Made by a program: the position numbers and the translations under genes. DNA of 64,000 bases from assembly GCA_039519185.1 (NCBI GenBank), contig CM076846.1, positions 228,582,659 through 228,646,658 of the forward strand. The letters are read 5' to 3'. The stretch's first letter is position 1; each line of letters starts with the position of its first letter. The notes beneath the pieces were generated by a model, which was not told the DNA's origin, searched no databases, and was given only the letters and a program-made list of their open reading frames with translations. Of the stretch, positions 12,487 through 24,708 are shown piece by piece. The DNA comes from Astragalus membranaceus (Eukaryota > Streptophyta > Magnoliopsida > Fabales > Fabaceae).

Positions 12487-13230
12487 CGAGGTATTAGTTT
12501 GTTAACCTCTCCTTTGTGAAAGTTAGCAATCAGATTATATTTTGTGATTCCATTTGACAATACAAATATGAAAGTGAGGTGACGGCTGACTGTTTTTCAC
12601 ATTGCGAATAACCACCAAAGGATTAATTGATGGATTAGCTTGCAAGTGACTGAAATTTCCGAAATGAAGCTTGGCGTGCGGTATGGTAGTTTTGAAAAAT
12701 CATTTTGTGAAAACCCGCATGCTAAAGTTAATTTTGGGAACGAATCAAGAGGCTAATAAAATCTGATTGAGAAAAATCATAGGAGGCGTACTTATGTTGA
12801 GGGGAAACTCAACGCTATTGGCTAATTCGGAAAGGCATTGGGTGCGTCGTAGATAAATATATTGTGTGGAAAGTTACAATAAAGGAAGAAGAGTTCTGGG
12901 TCCTGTTTGATAGTTGTTTTGAGAACAACTGAGGTGATATTCATTGCTTTCGAAATTAATTGATGTTCCCACGGTTTATTTCTACGTTTAAGGTCAAAGT
13001 TTCTAGTAAAACCCTCCTTCCATCTTTTTGAAAAAATTTTACCTCGAAAACTTGGAAGCGAGTCAAGAAATTTCAGTGACTTTCAGTCACATTTTTCAAT
13101 GTGCACGGGAACTGTTATGGATTATAGAAGATTTGTTGAGAACGTGTTTACACCCTTCAAGGAAATCGTGTTTGTTTTTACCTCTACCGAGGAGTACCAG
13201 TTGGTGGATCTCATTTCCAACCTGTATTTC
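12487..13230 (+). other. G1 internal tail, noncoding, up to the G2 insertion
   Basis: It is homologous to the G2 tail (18650-19400) and has no integrase motifs. It ends at TSD ATTTC (13226-13230), where G2 is inserted. G1 resumes at 42643. Confidence 0.75.
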
Positions 13231-14357
13231 TGTAACATCCCCAAAATAATTAACCGAATTATTTGGATGTTAACCCAATTGAATTAATTTAGTACTTGAC
13301 AGGTAAATTTATTGAGTGCTAAAATTATTTATTGGTTGTCATCGGATCGTTAACCGGATAATACGGGTCAAGGAAGTTTTGGAATCGAAATAAGAGATTT
13401 AGATCAATATGGTAATTTGACCACGTTACAACTTATATATTAAATAAATATATATATGTATACGTGTGTGCGTGTGAGTGAAGAGAAGAAAAGAATTAAT
13501 TAAAAGAAAGGAAGGAAAGAAAGAAAGTAGCGAGAGAAGAGAAACAGAGAGAATGAGAGAAAAGAAAAGAAAAGATAAAGAAAGGGTGAGGAGGAAGAAG
13601 AGGAAAAAGGGGAAAGTTAGGCTCATCAAAACGACTTCCTTCCAACACGAAAAATGCTCAGCGTTACTTCCTCTTCGATTTGGTACCAAGATCTTCGTCA
13701 TCAACTCACTCTCTCTCACTTTGCCATTTTCGAATTTGAGAGGAAAAATTGGAGTTTTGATGGTTGTAGCTCAAGGAAAAGCTTTGGATGGTGTTTGGGA
13801 GCGAGCTCAAGGTGGATTGCGCAAACATTGAAGTCCGATTTGGGATTTGTGAAGAATCAAGAGGTTAGGGTGCAAATTGGGGTTTTTGTGAATAGTAGCT
13901 TTTGGAGGTTAGGGATGATGAATAGTGTTCGTGGAAGATTTCGAGGAATTCGGTATTTCGGTCAAAAAGAGGTTTCGTGATCGAGTGAAAGCTTTGGAAG
14001 CGGATTGGATGTCGCCGGAGCGGGGAATGTTCGTGTGGTTACTCGGTGATTTCGGCTCGCTCGTGGCTCACGCTTCAAGGGTGAGTTTTACTCGCGTTTA
14101 GGTTTTCGAATTTAATTAACTTAAATTGTGAAATGTGTTTCGGTTTTGGTTCGTTGTCGAAAAAGTATTTTTGTACGAAAATCACGTTTTATGTCCAATT
14201 GGTCTTTGGATTGTTTGAGTGATGATTTGATGATGATCATCGTTGTTTGAGTATGTTTTTGTACTGTTTTTATGTTGGGACTGGACTGGAACAGGTATCG
14301 GAATTGGTCGGAACGACGAAAAATGCGAAAACGGGATAAAATACAATGCTGTCAAAA

Positions 14358-14470
14358 GCGCACGACCCGTGCGTCTCAGGCGCACGGACCGTGCAGGTCT
14401 TTCTGTTTCTGTTTTAAAAAATGCATTACAGGGCGCACGACCCGTGCGTGTGGGAGCACGAACCGTGCGC
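14358..14470. repeat. GCACGNNCCGTGC palindrome cluster in the G2 5' LTR
   Basis: Four copies: GCACGACCCGTGC, GCACGGACCGTGC, GCACGACCCGTGC and GCACGAACCGTGC, in two close pairs. The 3' LTR copy is at about 20926-21038. A related cluster (GCACGGTCCGTGCC) is in solo LTR S1 near 57200-57295. Confidence 0.85.
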
Positions 14471-14986
14471 TGTGTTCTGCCCAAATTTTCCAAACCTGCC
14501 CGAAACGATCCCGATCGATTCCAATCCTCTTCTAATCCTTTCCTAACCCTTCTATAATGATATTAGGCTTATAATGCCATGATTTTGGGTATGTTTCAAA
14601 AGGGTTTTATTAAATACTTTTGAAGTTGAAATTGTTTCGAAAAACCGAACGATAGTACACGTGTGCGGATACGTTTTATTAATAATAAAGCGGACTATGA
14701 GTCCTACGTGGTATGGTATAACTGACGTGGGATGATTATTATTTATTCGTCTAAACTGGTCTACGATTCACGATATATAAATTATATCGACTATAGGAAA
14801 CGGCCCAATGCGGGTATTATGTTCAGTTATCGGTCTAATGTAAATGAACTAAATGTTCATGTGAAAGTAGATATATATATTATATCGAGTCTGGGTGACG
14901 ATCCATGTAAACATACTAGGCGGGGTAGTCATGCACCCTTACCCTAGGCCTCTTGCAATAGGGAAAGTACTATTGGTAAGGTGGTT

Positions 14987-15352
14987 CACCGGGTATGTAG
15001 CGTTCGCGCAGTCGGTGATGTGTTGAATTGTTTGTTGTGCGAATACCGGGTATGTAGCGTTCGCGCAGTCGGTATCGTACTTGGTTGTAACAGGTTCATC
15101 GGGTATGTAGCGTTCGCGCAGTCGTTGATCTGTCAAAGGTCAAATAACGCGGTTCACCGGGTATGTAGCGTTCGCGCAGTCGGTGGTGTGTTAAATGGTT
15201 TGTTGTACGATTTACCGGGTTTGTAGCGTTCGCGCAGTCGGTATCGTGCTGAGTTATAACAGGTTTGCCGAGTTTGTAGCGTTCGCGCAGTCGGTAATCT
15301 GTTGAAAGTTATATGGTGCGGTTCATCGGGTTTGTAGCGTTCGCGCAGTCGA
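14987..15352. repeat. Seven-unit hairpin array in the G2 5' LTR
   Basis: Units start at 14987, 15044, 15097, 15155, 15213, 15266 and 15323 (53-58 bp apart). The core TGTAGCGTTCGCGCAGTCG is nearly constant. Flanking arms vary together: CACCGGG with CGGTG, ATACCGGG with CGGTAT, CATCGGG with CGATG, TACCGGG with CGGTA. The third unit here has one arm mutated (GTCGTTG) but is intact in the 3' LTR. Confidence 0.9.
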
Positions 15353-15801
15353 TGCCGTGAAAAATTAAAACGATTTCATAATTGGACCGAGAGTGTTAGT
15401 AGGGGTCTCGGTAGAACTCACTGAGATTGTATCTCATTGTTTATATGTTGTTGTTTTACAGATAAACAGGGAAAGTGGAGATCCAAGAGGTACGAGTAGG
15501 TAGTACTCGGATGGTTTCTGAAGACTTAGCTTTATGCTTAGGTGTATATCTTTCCTTGTTATCTGTGTATCAAGACATTTTGTCTTTAGCGTTATGTATT
15601 TATTTCCGCTTTCTTGTACGATATTGAACACTGTATTTCACTGATGGTTTGTGGTCTTATTTATGTTTAAGACTGTCCTGTGGTTATTCAGTGAAAATTT
15701 TATAGTGGTGTTCAGTATTTAAACAGGAAATATATCTCTGATGATTTAGGTTTGGTACACTTGGGTATTTTTACGAGATAAAAATACCGGGGTGTTACAG
15801 T

Positions 15802-15813
15802 TGGTATCAGAGC
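15802..15813 (+). other. Primer binding site of G2 (initiator Met type)
   Basis: TGGTATCAGAGC two bases after the LTR end. Confidence 0.85.
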
Positions 15814-15942
15814 AGTTCGACCTAGTCGGACTTAGTTTAGGGTTGAGTCGATTCCTTGTTAGTCCTTGTTGTAATTACACTTGTGATGCTAAGAGACATT
15901 GAGCCTGATCAACTTAATACTTAGTGCATCATAAGCGGAATT

Positions 15943-18661
15943 ATGGCAGGATGATCAAGACGCAGTCCTCGACCAAGACCGGAATCTCCAACCGGTGCAT
16001 CCTCAGGAAATGTGGCATGACGGTGGAAGAATACACCGCTAAGTTTGAGAAGTTGTCTCAGTTTTACCAAGTGGTAAAGTAGCTCCGGATGACGAATGGA
16101 GAATGCAGAAGTATAAGACGAGCATAAGTGCTTTTATGATTTATGGTCTCAGTTCTTATACTGTTACCAATTATGTTGCCTTAGAGCAACCAGCCTATGT
16201 CGCCGAGGATGATCTTAAAGAGAATATTAGAAAAGAAGGAAGGTAGATGAATTATCAACTCCGAATGCAAAGTCCTAAGATAATTTCATCAAAGGAAAAG
16301 CAGGTGCAATTTTCTGATTCTTCAAAGGTCGGAAGATGTTCTAACTATGGAAGACATCACCAGGGTGATCGTCAGGACAGATCAATCGGTGCTATTATAG
16401 TGATGTAGAGGGTCACTATGGTAAAGAGCTCCCTGCGAGGAAGAGTTCCAATTCCAAGGACTTACAAGCAACTTTAAGACAAGGACGAGTCAACACTTTG
16501 GATGCTCAGACAATTGCAACTGCTGACAAGTTACTGAGGGTTATGGGATCGGTTTTCAATAACTCGATCAGTATATTATATGATTCGGGTGCAACCTATT
16601 GCTGTATATCCCGATCGCGTGTGAATCGGTTAGAATCAGGCTTATCATCGCTATCCGAGGCGATAACTATTTTAACTGCTGAGAAGGGTCGTGTCCAGAC
16701 CTAATCTTTGTATAGAATTGTCTACTTGTCATAGGAGGCAGAAATTTCGTTGTAGAATTTATTGTTTGCCTATGAGAAGTTTGGACACCATTTTGGGTAT
16801 GAATAGGATGACTGCAAATCATGTTGCAATCGACTGTGTTAATCAACTATCAGCTTCGCTTCAGAATCAGTTGAATTGTCTAGGACAAATTCCGAAGCGG
16901 TTACCTAGTTCACCTTAGACGGTCAATCTTCATTCCAAGGTGCGGAAGCACATGTTAGTGTGTTATCTGCATCCACTGAAATTAGTTTAGATTTGGCGAA
17001 CATTCAGGTTGTGAATGACTTTCTGGATGTTTTCACGATGAAGTTTCTTCTGAACCTCCAGAGCAATCAATATCTATCGTTCCTTATAGAATGTCTCCTT
17101 TAGAATTAAAGGAATTGAAGTCTCAACTTGAAGAGTTAATATCAAAGAGGTTCATTCAACCGAGCGCTTCTCCAAGGGGTGCTCCGGTGTTTCTTGTCAA
17201 GAAGAAAGATGGAAGTTGGAGATTGTGTATTGATTATCGACAACTCAACAAAGTGAAGATCAAGAATAAATATCCCTTACCAAGGATAGACGATTTGCTT
17301 GAGCAATTTGAGGTGCTGCAGTGTTTTCTAAAATTGAATTGAAGTCAGGATATCATCAAATAAAAGTTAGAGCCTTAGATATTCCGTAGACAGCCTTCTG
17401 TACTAGGTATGGACATTACGAGTTCGTAGTGATGCCCTTCGGTTTGACTAATGCTCCAGCGGTATTCGTGGATACGTGAACCGAGTTTTCCACACGTACC
17501 TAGATCAATTTGTAGTCGTTTTCATTGATGGTATCTTGATGTGCTCGAAGACCATTGAGGAGCATGTCCAACATATCCGCATTGTTCTGAAAGTACTCCG
17601 AGAAAATAAGTTATACTTGAAACCTTCGGAGTGTGATTTTTGGGTGTCAAAGGTAAAGTCTTTGGGACATGTGATTTCCCAAGTCGGGGGTTTCTGTAGA
17701 TCCCAGTAAGAAGGAAGCGGTGTTGAATGGGAGTGACCGACATCAGCCGCAGAGATCAAAAGTTTCTGGGTCTAGCCGGTTACTATAAGAGATTTGTTAA
17801 AGGGTTTTCACAGTTAGATTTCCACTTACTCGGTTAACTCGTAAGGGTCATCCGTTTACGTGGGATGCCGATTGTGAAGAAGGTTTTCAAGAGTCGAAGA
17901 CTTTGACTTCTGCTCCAATCTTGATTCTTCCGGATCCGTCATTGGAATTTTAAATTTTCGATGACGCTTCAGGGAAGGGTATAGGATGTATTCTAATGCA
18001 AAATCAACAAGTGGTAGCTTGTGCATCCAGACAATTAAAGTCTCATGAGAAGAGTTATCCGACTCACGATTATGAGTTGGCAGCTATTGTGTATGCACTG
18101 AAGATTTGGAGACGTTACCTGTATGGGTCTCGTTTCGATGTCTTTAGTGATCACAATAGTTAAAGGTATCTGTTTGATCAGAAAGAACTGAATAGCAGAC
18201 GAAGAAGTGTGTTGAATTCCTGAAGGATTATAAATTAGTGTTGATGTAGCATTCAAGAGAGGCCAGTGTTGTAACTGATGCACTGAGTAGGAAGTCCATC
18301 CACATGGCCGAGTTTATTGATGCATGAGATAGAATTGTTGGAGTCCTTTAGAGACTTAAATTTGACTTCAAGATCAAGGAGGAACCGGTTAGTGTTGAGC
18401 CATATGAGGATCTCTAGTTCCCTAAGGGATTCTATACGCTTAGCACAGGAAGTTGATGTGAAGCTACAATCACAAAAGGTATTTCCAGATTTTACCATGG
18501 ATAGTGATGGAGTCAGTTGTTTCAACGGTAGGATCTGCGAACCCGATGATGAGAAAAATAGAAGGCAAGTGTTAGAGGAAGCACACCGAAGTTATATTCT
18601 GTAACTCCACCAAGATGCACAGAGATGTAAAGCAGATGTATTAGTGGCAAGGTATTAGTTG
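15943..18661 (+). pseudogene. G2 gag-protease-RT-RNase H, degenerate, integrase lost
   Basis: It starts MAG then TGA, the same early stop as G1, with a similar gag deletion. Visible pieces are a protease-like LYDSGATYCC (near 16575), RT (RLCIDYRQLNKVKIKNKYPL near 17220; the YxDD site is altered to FIDG near 17520) and RNase H fragments with many frame breaks. The linker to the integrase zinc finger runs to about 18640. Just after an in-frame TAG the homology stops and noncoding sequence starts (GGTATTAGTTGATAATCTC). The whole integrase is missing. Confidence 0.85.
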
Positions 18662-19716
18662 ATAATCTCTTCTTTGTGAAGGTTAACAATGAGATGGTAT
18701 TATATGATTCCGTTTGACAAGTCGAACGCGAACGCGACTATGAAAGTGAGGTAACTGTTGACTGTTTTTCACATTGCGAATAAGCACCAGAGGATTAATT
18801 GATGGATCTGCTACAAGGGACTGTAATTTCCAAAGTGAAGTCCGGCTTGCGGTATGGTAGTTTTGAAAAATCATTTCGTGAAAACCCGCAGGATAAAGTT
18901 AATTATGGGAACGAATCAAGAGGCTAATGGGATCTGATTGAGGAAAATCATAGAAGGCGTGCTTAGGTTGAGGGGAAACTCAACGCTACTGGCTAATTCG
19001 GAAAGGGGTTGGGTGCGTCGTAGATAAATATATTGTGAGGAAGTTACAATAAAGGAAGAAGGGTTATGCGTTCTGTTTGATAGTTGTTTTGAGAACAACA
19101 GAGGTGATATTCATTACGTTCAAATTTATTTGTCGTCCCCACGGTTTATTTCTACGTTTAAGATAAACGTTTCTGGTAAATCCTCATTCCATCTTTTTGA
19201 AAAGTTTTATCTCGAAATCCCAAGGGCGAGTCAAGAAGTTTCACAGATGACTTTTCCGTCACATTGTCAATGTGTACGAGAACTGTTATGTAATTTTTAG
19301 AAAAATTGTTGAGAACGTGTTTACACCCTTCGAGGAAATTGTGGTTGTTTTTACCTCTACCGAGGAATACCAGTTGTGGATCTCTTTTTCAACATATTTT
19401 TTTATCAAGTGTCTTGTATTAAACCCTTTGATTTAGATTAATCAAAGTTGGGGAGTGTTTCCAAACGCGGTGCCGAGCCTATGTAGGCGAATGATGAGTT
19501 TCTCGTGTAGATCCGTAACCAGAGAGTTCGTATCAAGGTAGTAGTGGATCATACTTGGAGATTGATGTGCCAACTTGGGAAGATTTTCTACACTCATTTC
19601 GTTAATTTGAGAATGTTCCAGCAACTTAAGACCTTTCTGAGAATGTCGATTCTCGGTTAGACGGATGAAAGACTTGACGAAATTTTGAGGACAAAATTCT
19701 TTCAAGTTGGGGAGAA
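18662..19716 (+). other. G2 internal tail and polypurine tract
   Basis: Noncoding and colinear with the G1 tail (12490-13225 plus 42643-43007). It ends in GTTGGGGAGAA just before the 3' LTR, a plausible polypurine tract. No gene seen. Confidence 0.75.
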
Positions 19717-19926
19717 TGTAACATCCCCAAAATAATTAACCTAATTATTTGGATGTTAACCCAATTGAATTAATTTAGTACTTGACGGGTAAATTTATTG
19801 AGTGCTAAAATTATTTATTGGTTGTCATCGGATCGTTAACTGGATAATACGGGTCAAGGAAGTTTTGGAATCGAAATAAGAGATTTAGATCAATATGGTA
19901 ATTTGACCACGTTACCACTTATACAT

Positions 19927-19928
<2 letters not shown>

Positions 19929-19977
<49 letters not shown>
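19929..19977. repeat. (TA)n microsatellite in the G2 3' LTR
   Basis: About 24 TA units where the 5' LTR has a handful. Ordinary slippage. Confidence 0.95.
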
Positions 19978-19981
<4 letters not shown>

Positions 19982-20523
19982 ACGTGTGTGCGTGTGAGTG
20001 AAGAGAAGAAAAGAATTAATTAAAAGAAAGGAAGGAAAGAAAGAAAGCAGCGAGAGAAGAGAAACAGAGAGAATGAGAGAAAAGAAAAGAAAAGAGAAAG
20101 AAAGGGTGAGGAGGAAGAAGAGGAAAAAGAGGAAAGTTAGGCTCATCAAAACGACTTCCTTCCAACACGAAAAATGCTCAGGGTTACTTCCTCTTCGATT
20201 TGGTACCAAGATCTTCATCATCAACTCACTCTCTCTCACTTTGCCATTTTCGAATTTGAGAGGAAAAATTGGAGTTTTGATGGTTGTAGCTCAAGGAAAA
20301 GCTTTGGATGGTGTTTGGGAGCGAGCTCAAGGTGGATTGCGCAAACATTGAAGTCCGATTTGGGGTTTGTGAAGAATCAAGAGGTTAGGGTGCAAATTGG
20401 GGTTTTTGTGAATAGTAGCTTTTGGAGGGTAGGGATGATGAATAGTGTTCGTGGAAGATTTTGAGGAATTCGGTATTTCGGTCAAAAAGAGGTTTCGTGA
20501 TCGAGTGAAAAGCTTTAGAAGCG

Positions 20524-20617
20524 GATTGGATGTCGCCGGAGCGGGGAATGTTCGTGTGGTTACTCGGTGGGATTGGATGTCGCCGGAGCGGGGAATGTTC
20601 GTGTGGTTACTCGGTGA
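20524..20617 (+). repeat. 47-bp tandem duplication in the G2 3' LTR
   Basis: The block starting GATTGGATGTCGCCGGAG occurs at 20524 and again at 20571. The 5' LTR has a single copy near 14001. Confidence 0.9.
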
Positions 20618-21554
20618 TTTCGGCTCGCTCGTGGCTCACGCTTCAAGGGTGAGTTTTACTCGCGTTTAGGTGTTCGAATTTAATTAACTTAAATTGTGAA
20701 ATGTGTTTCGGTTTTGGTTCGTTGTCGAAAAAGTATTTTTGTACGAAAATCACGTTTTATGTCCAATTGGTCTTTGGATTGTTTGAGTGATGATTTGATG
20801 ATGATCATCGTTGTTTGAGTATGTTTTTGTACTGTTTTTATGTTGGGACTGGACTGGAACAGGTATCGGAATTGGTCGGAACGACGAAAAATGCGAAAAC
20901 GGGATAAAATACAATGCTGTCAAAAGCGCACGACCCGTGCGTCTCAGACGCACGGACCGTGCGGGTCTTTCTGTTTCTGTTTTCAAAAATGCATTACAGG
21001 GCGCACGACCCGTGCGTGTGGGAGCACGAACCGTGCGCTGTGTTCTGCCCAAATTTTCCAAACCTGCCCGAAACGATCCCGATCGATTCCAGTCCTCTTC
21101 TAATCCTTTCTTAACCCTTCTATAATGATATTAGGCTTATAATGCCATGATTTTGGGTATGTTTCAAAAGGGTTTTATAAAATACTTTTGAAGTTGAAAT
21201 TGTTTCGAAAAACCGAACGATAGTACACGTGTGCGGATACGTTTTATTAACAATAAAGAGGACTATGAGTCCTACGTGGTATGGTATAACTGACGCGGGA
21301 TGATTATTATTTATTCGTCTAAACCGGTCTACGATTCACGATATATAAATTATATCGACTATAGGAAACGGCCCAATGCGGGTATTATGTTCAGTTATCG
21401 GTCTAATGTAAATGAACTAAATGTTCATGTGAAAGTAGATATATATATTATATCGAGTCTGGGTGACGACCCATGTAGACATACTAGGCGGGGTAGTCAT
21501 GCACCCTTACCCTAGGCCTCTTGCAATAGGGAAAGTACTATTGGTAAGGTGGTT

Positions 21555-21920
21555 CACCGGGTATGTAGCGTTCGCGCAGTCGGTGATGTGTTGAATTGTT
21601 TGTTGTGCGAATACCGGGTATGTAGCGTTCGCGCAGTCGGTATCGTACTTGGTTGTAACAGGTTCATCGGGTATGTAGCGTTCGCGCAGTCGATGATCTG
21701 TCAAAGGTTAAATAACGCGGTTCACCGGGTATGTAGCGTTCGCGCAGTCGGTGGTGTGTTAAATGGTTTGTTGTACGATTTACCGGGTTTGTAGCGTTCG
21801 CGTAGTCGGTATCGTGCTGAGTTATAACAGGTTTGCCGAGTTTGTAGCGTTCGCGCAGTCGGTAATTTATTGAAAGTTATATGGTGCGGTTCATCGGGTT
21901 TGTAGCGTTCGCGCAGTCGA
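21555..21920. repeat. Seven-unit hairpin array in the G2 3' LTR
   Basis: Same array as 14987-15352, offset by 6568 bp. The third unit keeps a CATCG/CGATG stem that is broken in the 5' LTR copy. Confidence 0.9.
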
Positions 21921-22295
21921 TGCCGTGAAAAGTTAAAACGATTTCATAATTGGACCGAGAGTGTTAGTTGTGGATACCTTGTGTTGCAGGTAACCTGATA
22001 TTGCAGGATGTGTTTTGATGATGAAAAAGACAAAGGTAAGATTGACGGTCAAAGTCAATAAAAGTGACTAAACGTCAAAGTCACAATCCAAGACAAGCAA
22101 GCCAAGAACTGAAGATTCAAGTTTAAGGGTAGTCCTTAAAAATAAGGGTAGTCCTTAGGGTTTGGGTGTGTCTTAGGAAAAAGTGTAAGCTCTTTCAAAG
22201 GTCAGCTCGTATCTCAAAGTCTCACACACTCACAAAGTTTTTTAAAGTTGCATGCATATTTACGTAAACACTCTTATCACCTTTTAAATAACAAA

Positions 22296-22649
22296 ATCGA
22301 TTTTTCTCATGCATAAACAAATATCAAAATCGATTTTCAGGTAAAATAGAAAAGCTATAAATCGATTTGTCAGGCCATGTTTTATAATACACAAATCGAT
22401 TTCTGAGCCAAATAATTTTTAAGGGAAGAATCGATTCCCAATCTTTTGCAAACAACTGAGAATCGATTCCCACTTGTCTCAGGCAAGCTGTAAATCGATT
22501 CCTACACATTTTCACTTAGTATAGAATCGATTCCTAGCTTTCCATGGCACTCAAGAATCGATTTCCCATATTTTCCAAACAAAGATAAATCGATTCCTCA
22601 CCTAAATAAATCGATTCCTAGATCAAATACATTTTAACAAAGAATCGAT
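22296..22649. repeat. Array of 12 ATCGAT palindromes in the C2 5' LTR
   Basis: ATCGAT starts at 22296, 22329, 22361, 22395, 22430, 22462, 22494, 22526, 22557, 22589, 22610 and 22644. Gaps are 31-35 bp except one of 21 bp, near three and two helical turns. It ends about 45 bp before a TATA-like sequence. The 3' LTR copy spans 41125-41478. Confidence 0.92.
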
Positions 22650-22692
22650 TCCTACACTATTTTCAACGTAAAAATGAATTCCTCATAGCCTA

Positions 22693-22702
22693 TAAATAGG
22701 CA
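22693..22702 (+). promoter_or_regulatory. Candidate TATA box of the C2 LTR promoter
   Basis: TATAAATAGG sits immediately 3' of the ATCGAT array. The C1 LTR has TTTATAGGC-type sequence at the matching place (near 2720, reverse). Not tested. Confidence 0.5.
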
Positions 22703-23406
22703 GTGCTTCACGATTCATTTTACACAACACACAACTCAACCCACTTGCATGAAACAGAAAACTTTTGAGAAAACTCTTCACGCTTATACTTTTGCTCGTC
22801 ACGCACCGTTGGTCTGTCTGAGCTGATCTGTTGCTAAGAGTTAGTTGGGGTTGAATTCTTCAAGTTGTAACATCTGCCTACTTTAGAGGTATTTCTGTCT
22901 TTACAATTGTTTATTATTTAATTGTTGTGTTTTGTTCTAGGGAGTGGGGTATCTCTCTAGGGTAGCTGCATGTACTAGGAAGTGGGGTATCTTTCTAGGG
23001 CAGTTGATTGTAACAGGGGTGGGGTATCTCTTGTTATTGTTATATTAGATCTGAGGGCTCTCTATAGGTGGGGTATCCTAGGAGGAGAGTGCCTGAGTCT
23101 GTAAAGGTTTTCCAAGGCACCTGTAAGCCTTGTTGTGTTAGTGGAAAATCTCACAAGGGTGTGAGGACTGGACGTAGGTCACTAGGAGGTGACCGAACCA
23201 GGATAAATCTCTGCGTGCTTTACTGCTTTCCTGCTTTACTGTTATTCTACTTTACTGCTTTATATTCTAATTCCTTCGCTTCCACTTAACCTGCGCGAAA
23301 ATTGATCTAAGTCATTGAAAAGGGGAAAAACGTTTTCGAAAGATCTGAAAAGTTTTTAAATCTCAATTCACCCCCCCTCTTGAGACTGAAGCCACTTGGT
23401 AACAAG

Positions 23407-23418
23407 TGGTATCAGAGC
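23407..23418 (+). other. Primer binding site of C2 (initiator Met type)
   Basis: TGGTATCAGAGC two bases after the LTR end. Confidence 0.88.
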
Positions 23419-23456
23419 TAGACTCTTGTATAAAGGGCCTAGCAGCTTCAAGAGAA

Positions 23457-24708
23457 ATGGCTTCAGGTTGGTCTACGCAAGAGGGTGCTTCTCTTACCCG
23501 TCCTCCGGGATTCAACGGGAAAGATTATGCATATTGGAAAGAAAGAATGAGAATCTTTATTGAAGGGGTAGACTTAGATGTTTGGGATGCTGTGGAAAAA
23601 GGACCCTATGTCCCCACACACTTAGTAGATGGTATTCTTACTATTAAAAGTAGAAATGAATGGTCTGATGATGAGAAAAGAAAAGTGCAACATAATTTAC
23701 GTGCCAAAAATATTATTACTTCTGCTTTAAGTCCTGATGAATTTTTTCGAGTTTCAAACTGTAAATCTGCCCAAGAAATGTGGGATAATCTCCAAGTTAC
23801 TCATGAGGGTACAAATGAAGTGAAAAGGGCAAGAACAAATACTCTTATCAGAGAGTACGAATTATTTAGAATGAATACAGGTGAAACAATACCAGAAATG
23901 CAGAAAAGATTCACTCACATTGTGAATCAGTTAAGCTTGTTGGGTAAGTCATTTCCTGCAGAGGATCTAATCAACAAAGTTCTAAGATGTCTGAATAGAG
24001 AATGGCAACCTAAGGTTACTGCTATAGCTGAATCAAGAAATTTAGCTACCATGACTCTGGCTACTCTGTTCGGTAAACTTCAAGAGCATGAACTAGAACT
24101 CACTCGTCTAGCTGAGTACGAAAATACAGATAAGAAAAAGAAAAGCTTGGCTCTAAAAGCATCTTGTTCTAGTCAATTTGATGATAGTGACAACTCAGAT
24201 GATGAAATTGATGAAAGTGAAGAGAATATGGCTCTTATGGTTCGAAAGTTCAAAAGGTTCATGAAAAGCAACAACTATCCAAAGAAGAACTTCAAATCAA
24301 AAAGGTTCTCCAGCAAAGAAAGTACATCCGGTCCTCCTACTTGTTATGAATGCGGGAAACCCGGGCACATGAAAATGGAATGTCCTAATCTACAGAAAAA
24401 GGACTCCAAACCTGAAAAGAAGGCATTCAAAAATAACAAAGGAAGAAAAGCCTACATCGCATGGGAAGACAACTGCATGGATTCATCAGATGAATCAGAA
24501 GATGAAGAAGCTCAAGTTGCATTAATGGCTGATCATGAAAGCGAGAATGAAAACGAGGTAATCTCTAACCCTGACTCATTACAAAATGCATATGATGATT
24601 TATATGAAGCTTTCACTGAGTTGCATGATGATTCTATGAAATTAGCTAAGGCTTTAGATAAATCAAAGAAAACCATTGCTAATCTTCAAGATGAAGTTAA
24701 TGTGTTAA
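23457..24708 (+). pseudogene. C2 gag, first part, interrupted by A1
   Basis: The start is the ATG at 23457 (MASGWSTQEG); upstream codons overlap the primer site. It has a copia-type gag domain (from RPPGFNGKDYAYWKERM), an acidic stretch and a CCHC knuckle (CYECGKPGHMKMEC). At 24708 the reading frame runs into the A1 LTR. With one copy of the GTTAA duplication removed, the two pieces (23457-24708 and 37405-37775) total 1623 bases in one frame. Gag was therefore intact when A1 landed. Confidence 0.88.

Larger units (their letters stand above)
13231..15799 (+). repeat. 5' LTR of G2 (2569 bp)
   Basis: Starts TGTAACATCCCC and ends GGGTGTTACA. A purine-rich stretch (13480-13620) is followed by the GCACG palindrome cluster (14358-14470) and a seven-unit hairpin array (14987-15352). 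ORFs at 13426-13980 and 14182-14557 also occur in the 3' LTR and have no recognisable domain; I do not call them genes. Confidence 0.9.
19717..21968 (+). repeat. 3' LTR of G2, first part (continues at 42239)
   Basis: Colinear with 13231-15370. It is broken at 21968 by C2, inserted into GAGAGTGTTAGT. It carries a TA run and a 47-bp tandem duplication absent from the 5' LTR. Confidence 0.9.
21969..23404 (+). repeat. 5' LTR of C2
   Basis: Starts TGTGGATACC and ends TTGGTAACA. A 12-copy ATCGAT array lies at 22296-22649. TATAAATAGG near 22693 is a good TATA-box candidate just downstream of the array. The ORF at 23068-23289 is LTR sequence. Confidence 0.92.

Noticed and set aside
13426..13980. Highly charged ORFs, repeated at 19919-20464
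   Set aside because: They lie in the purine-rich part of the G2 LTR and translate simple AAAG/GAGA sequence.
14987..15352. Hairpin units read as coding repeats (MVHRVCSVRAVGDVLN-type ORF, also 21549-21794)
   Set aside because: The ORF exists because the units lack stops in one frame; stems covary as nucleic acid and there is no start context or domain.
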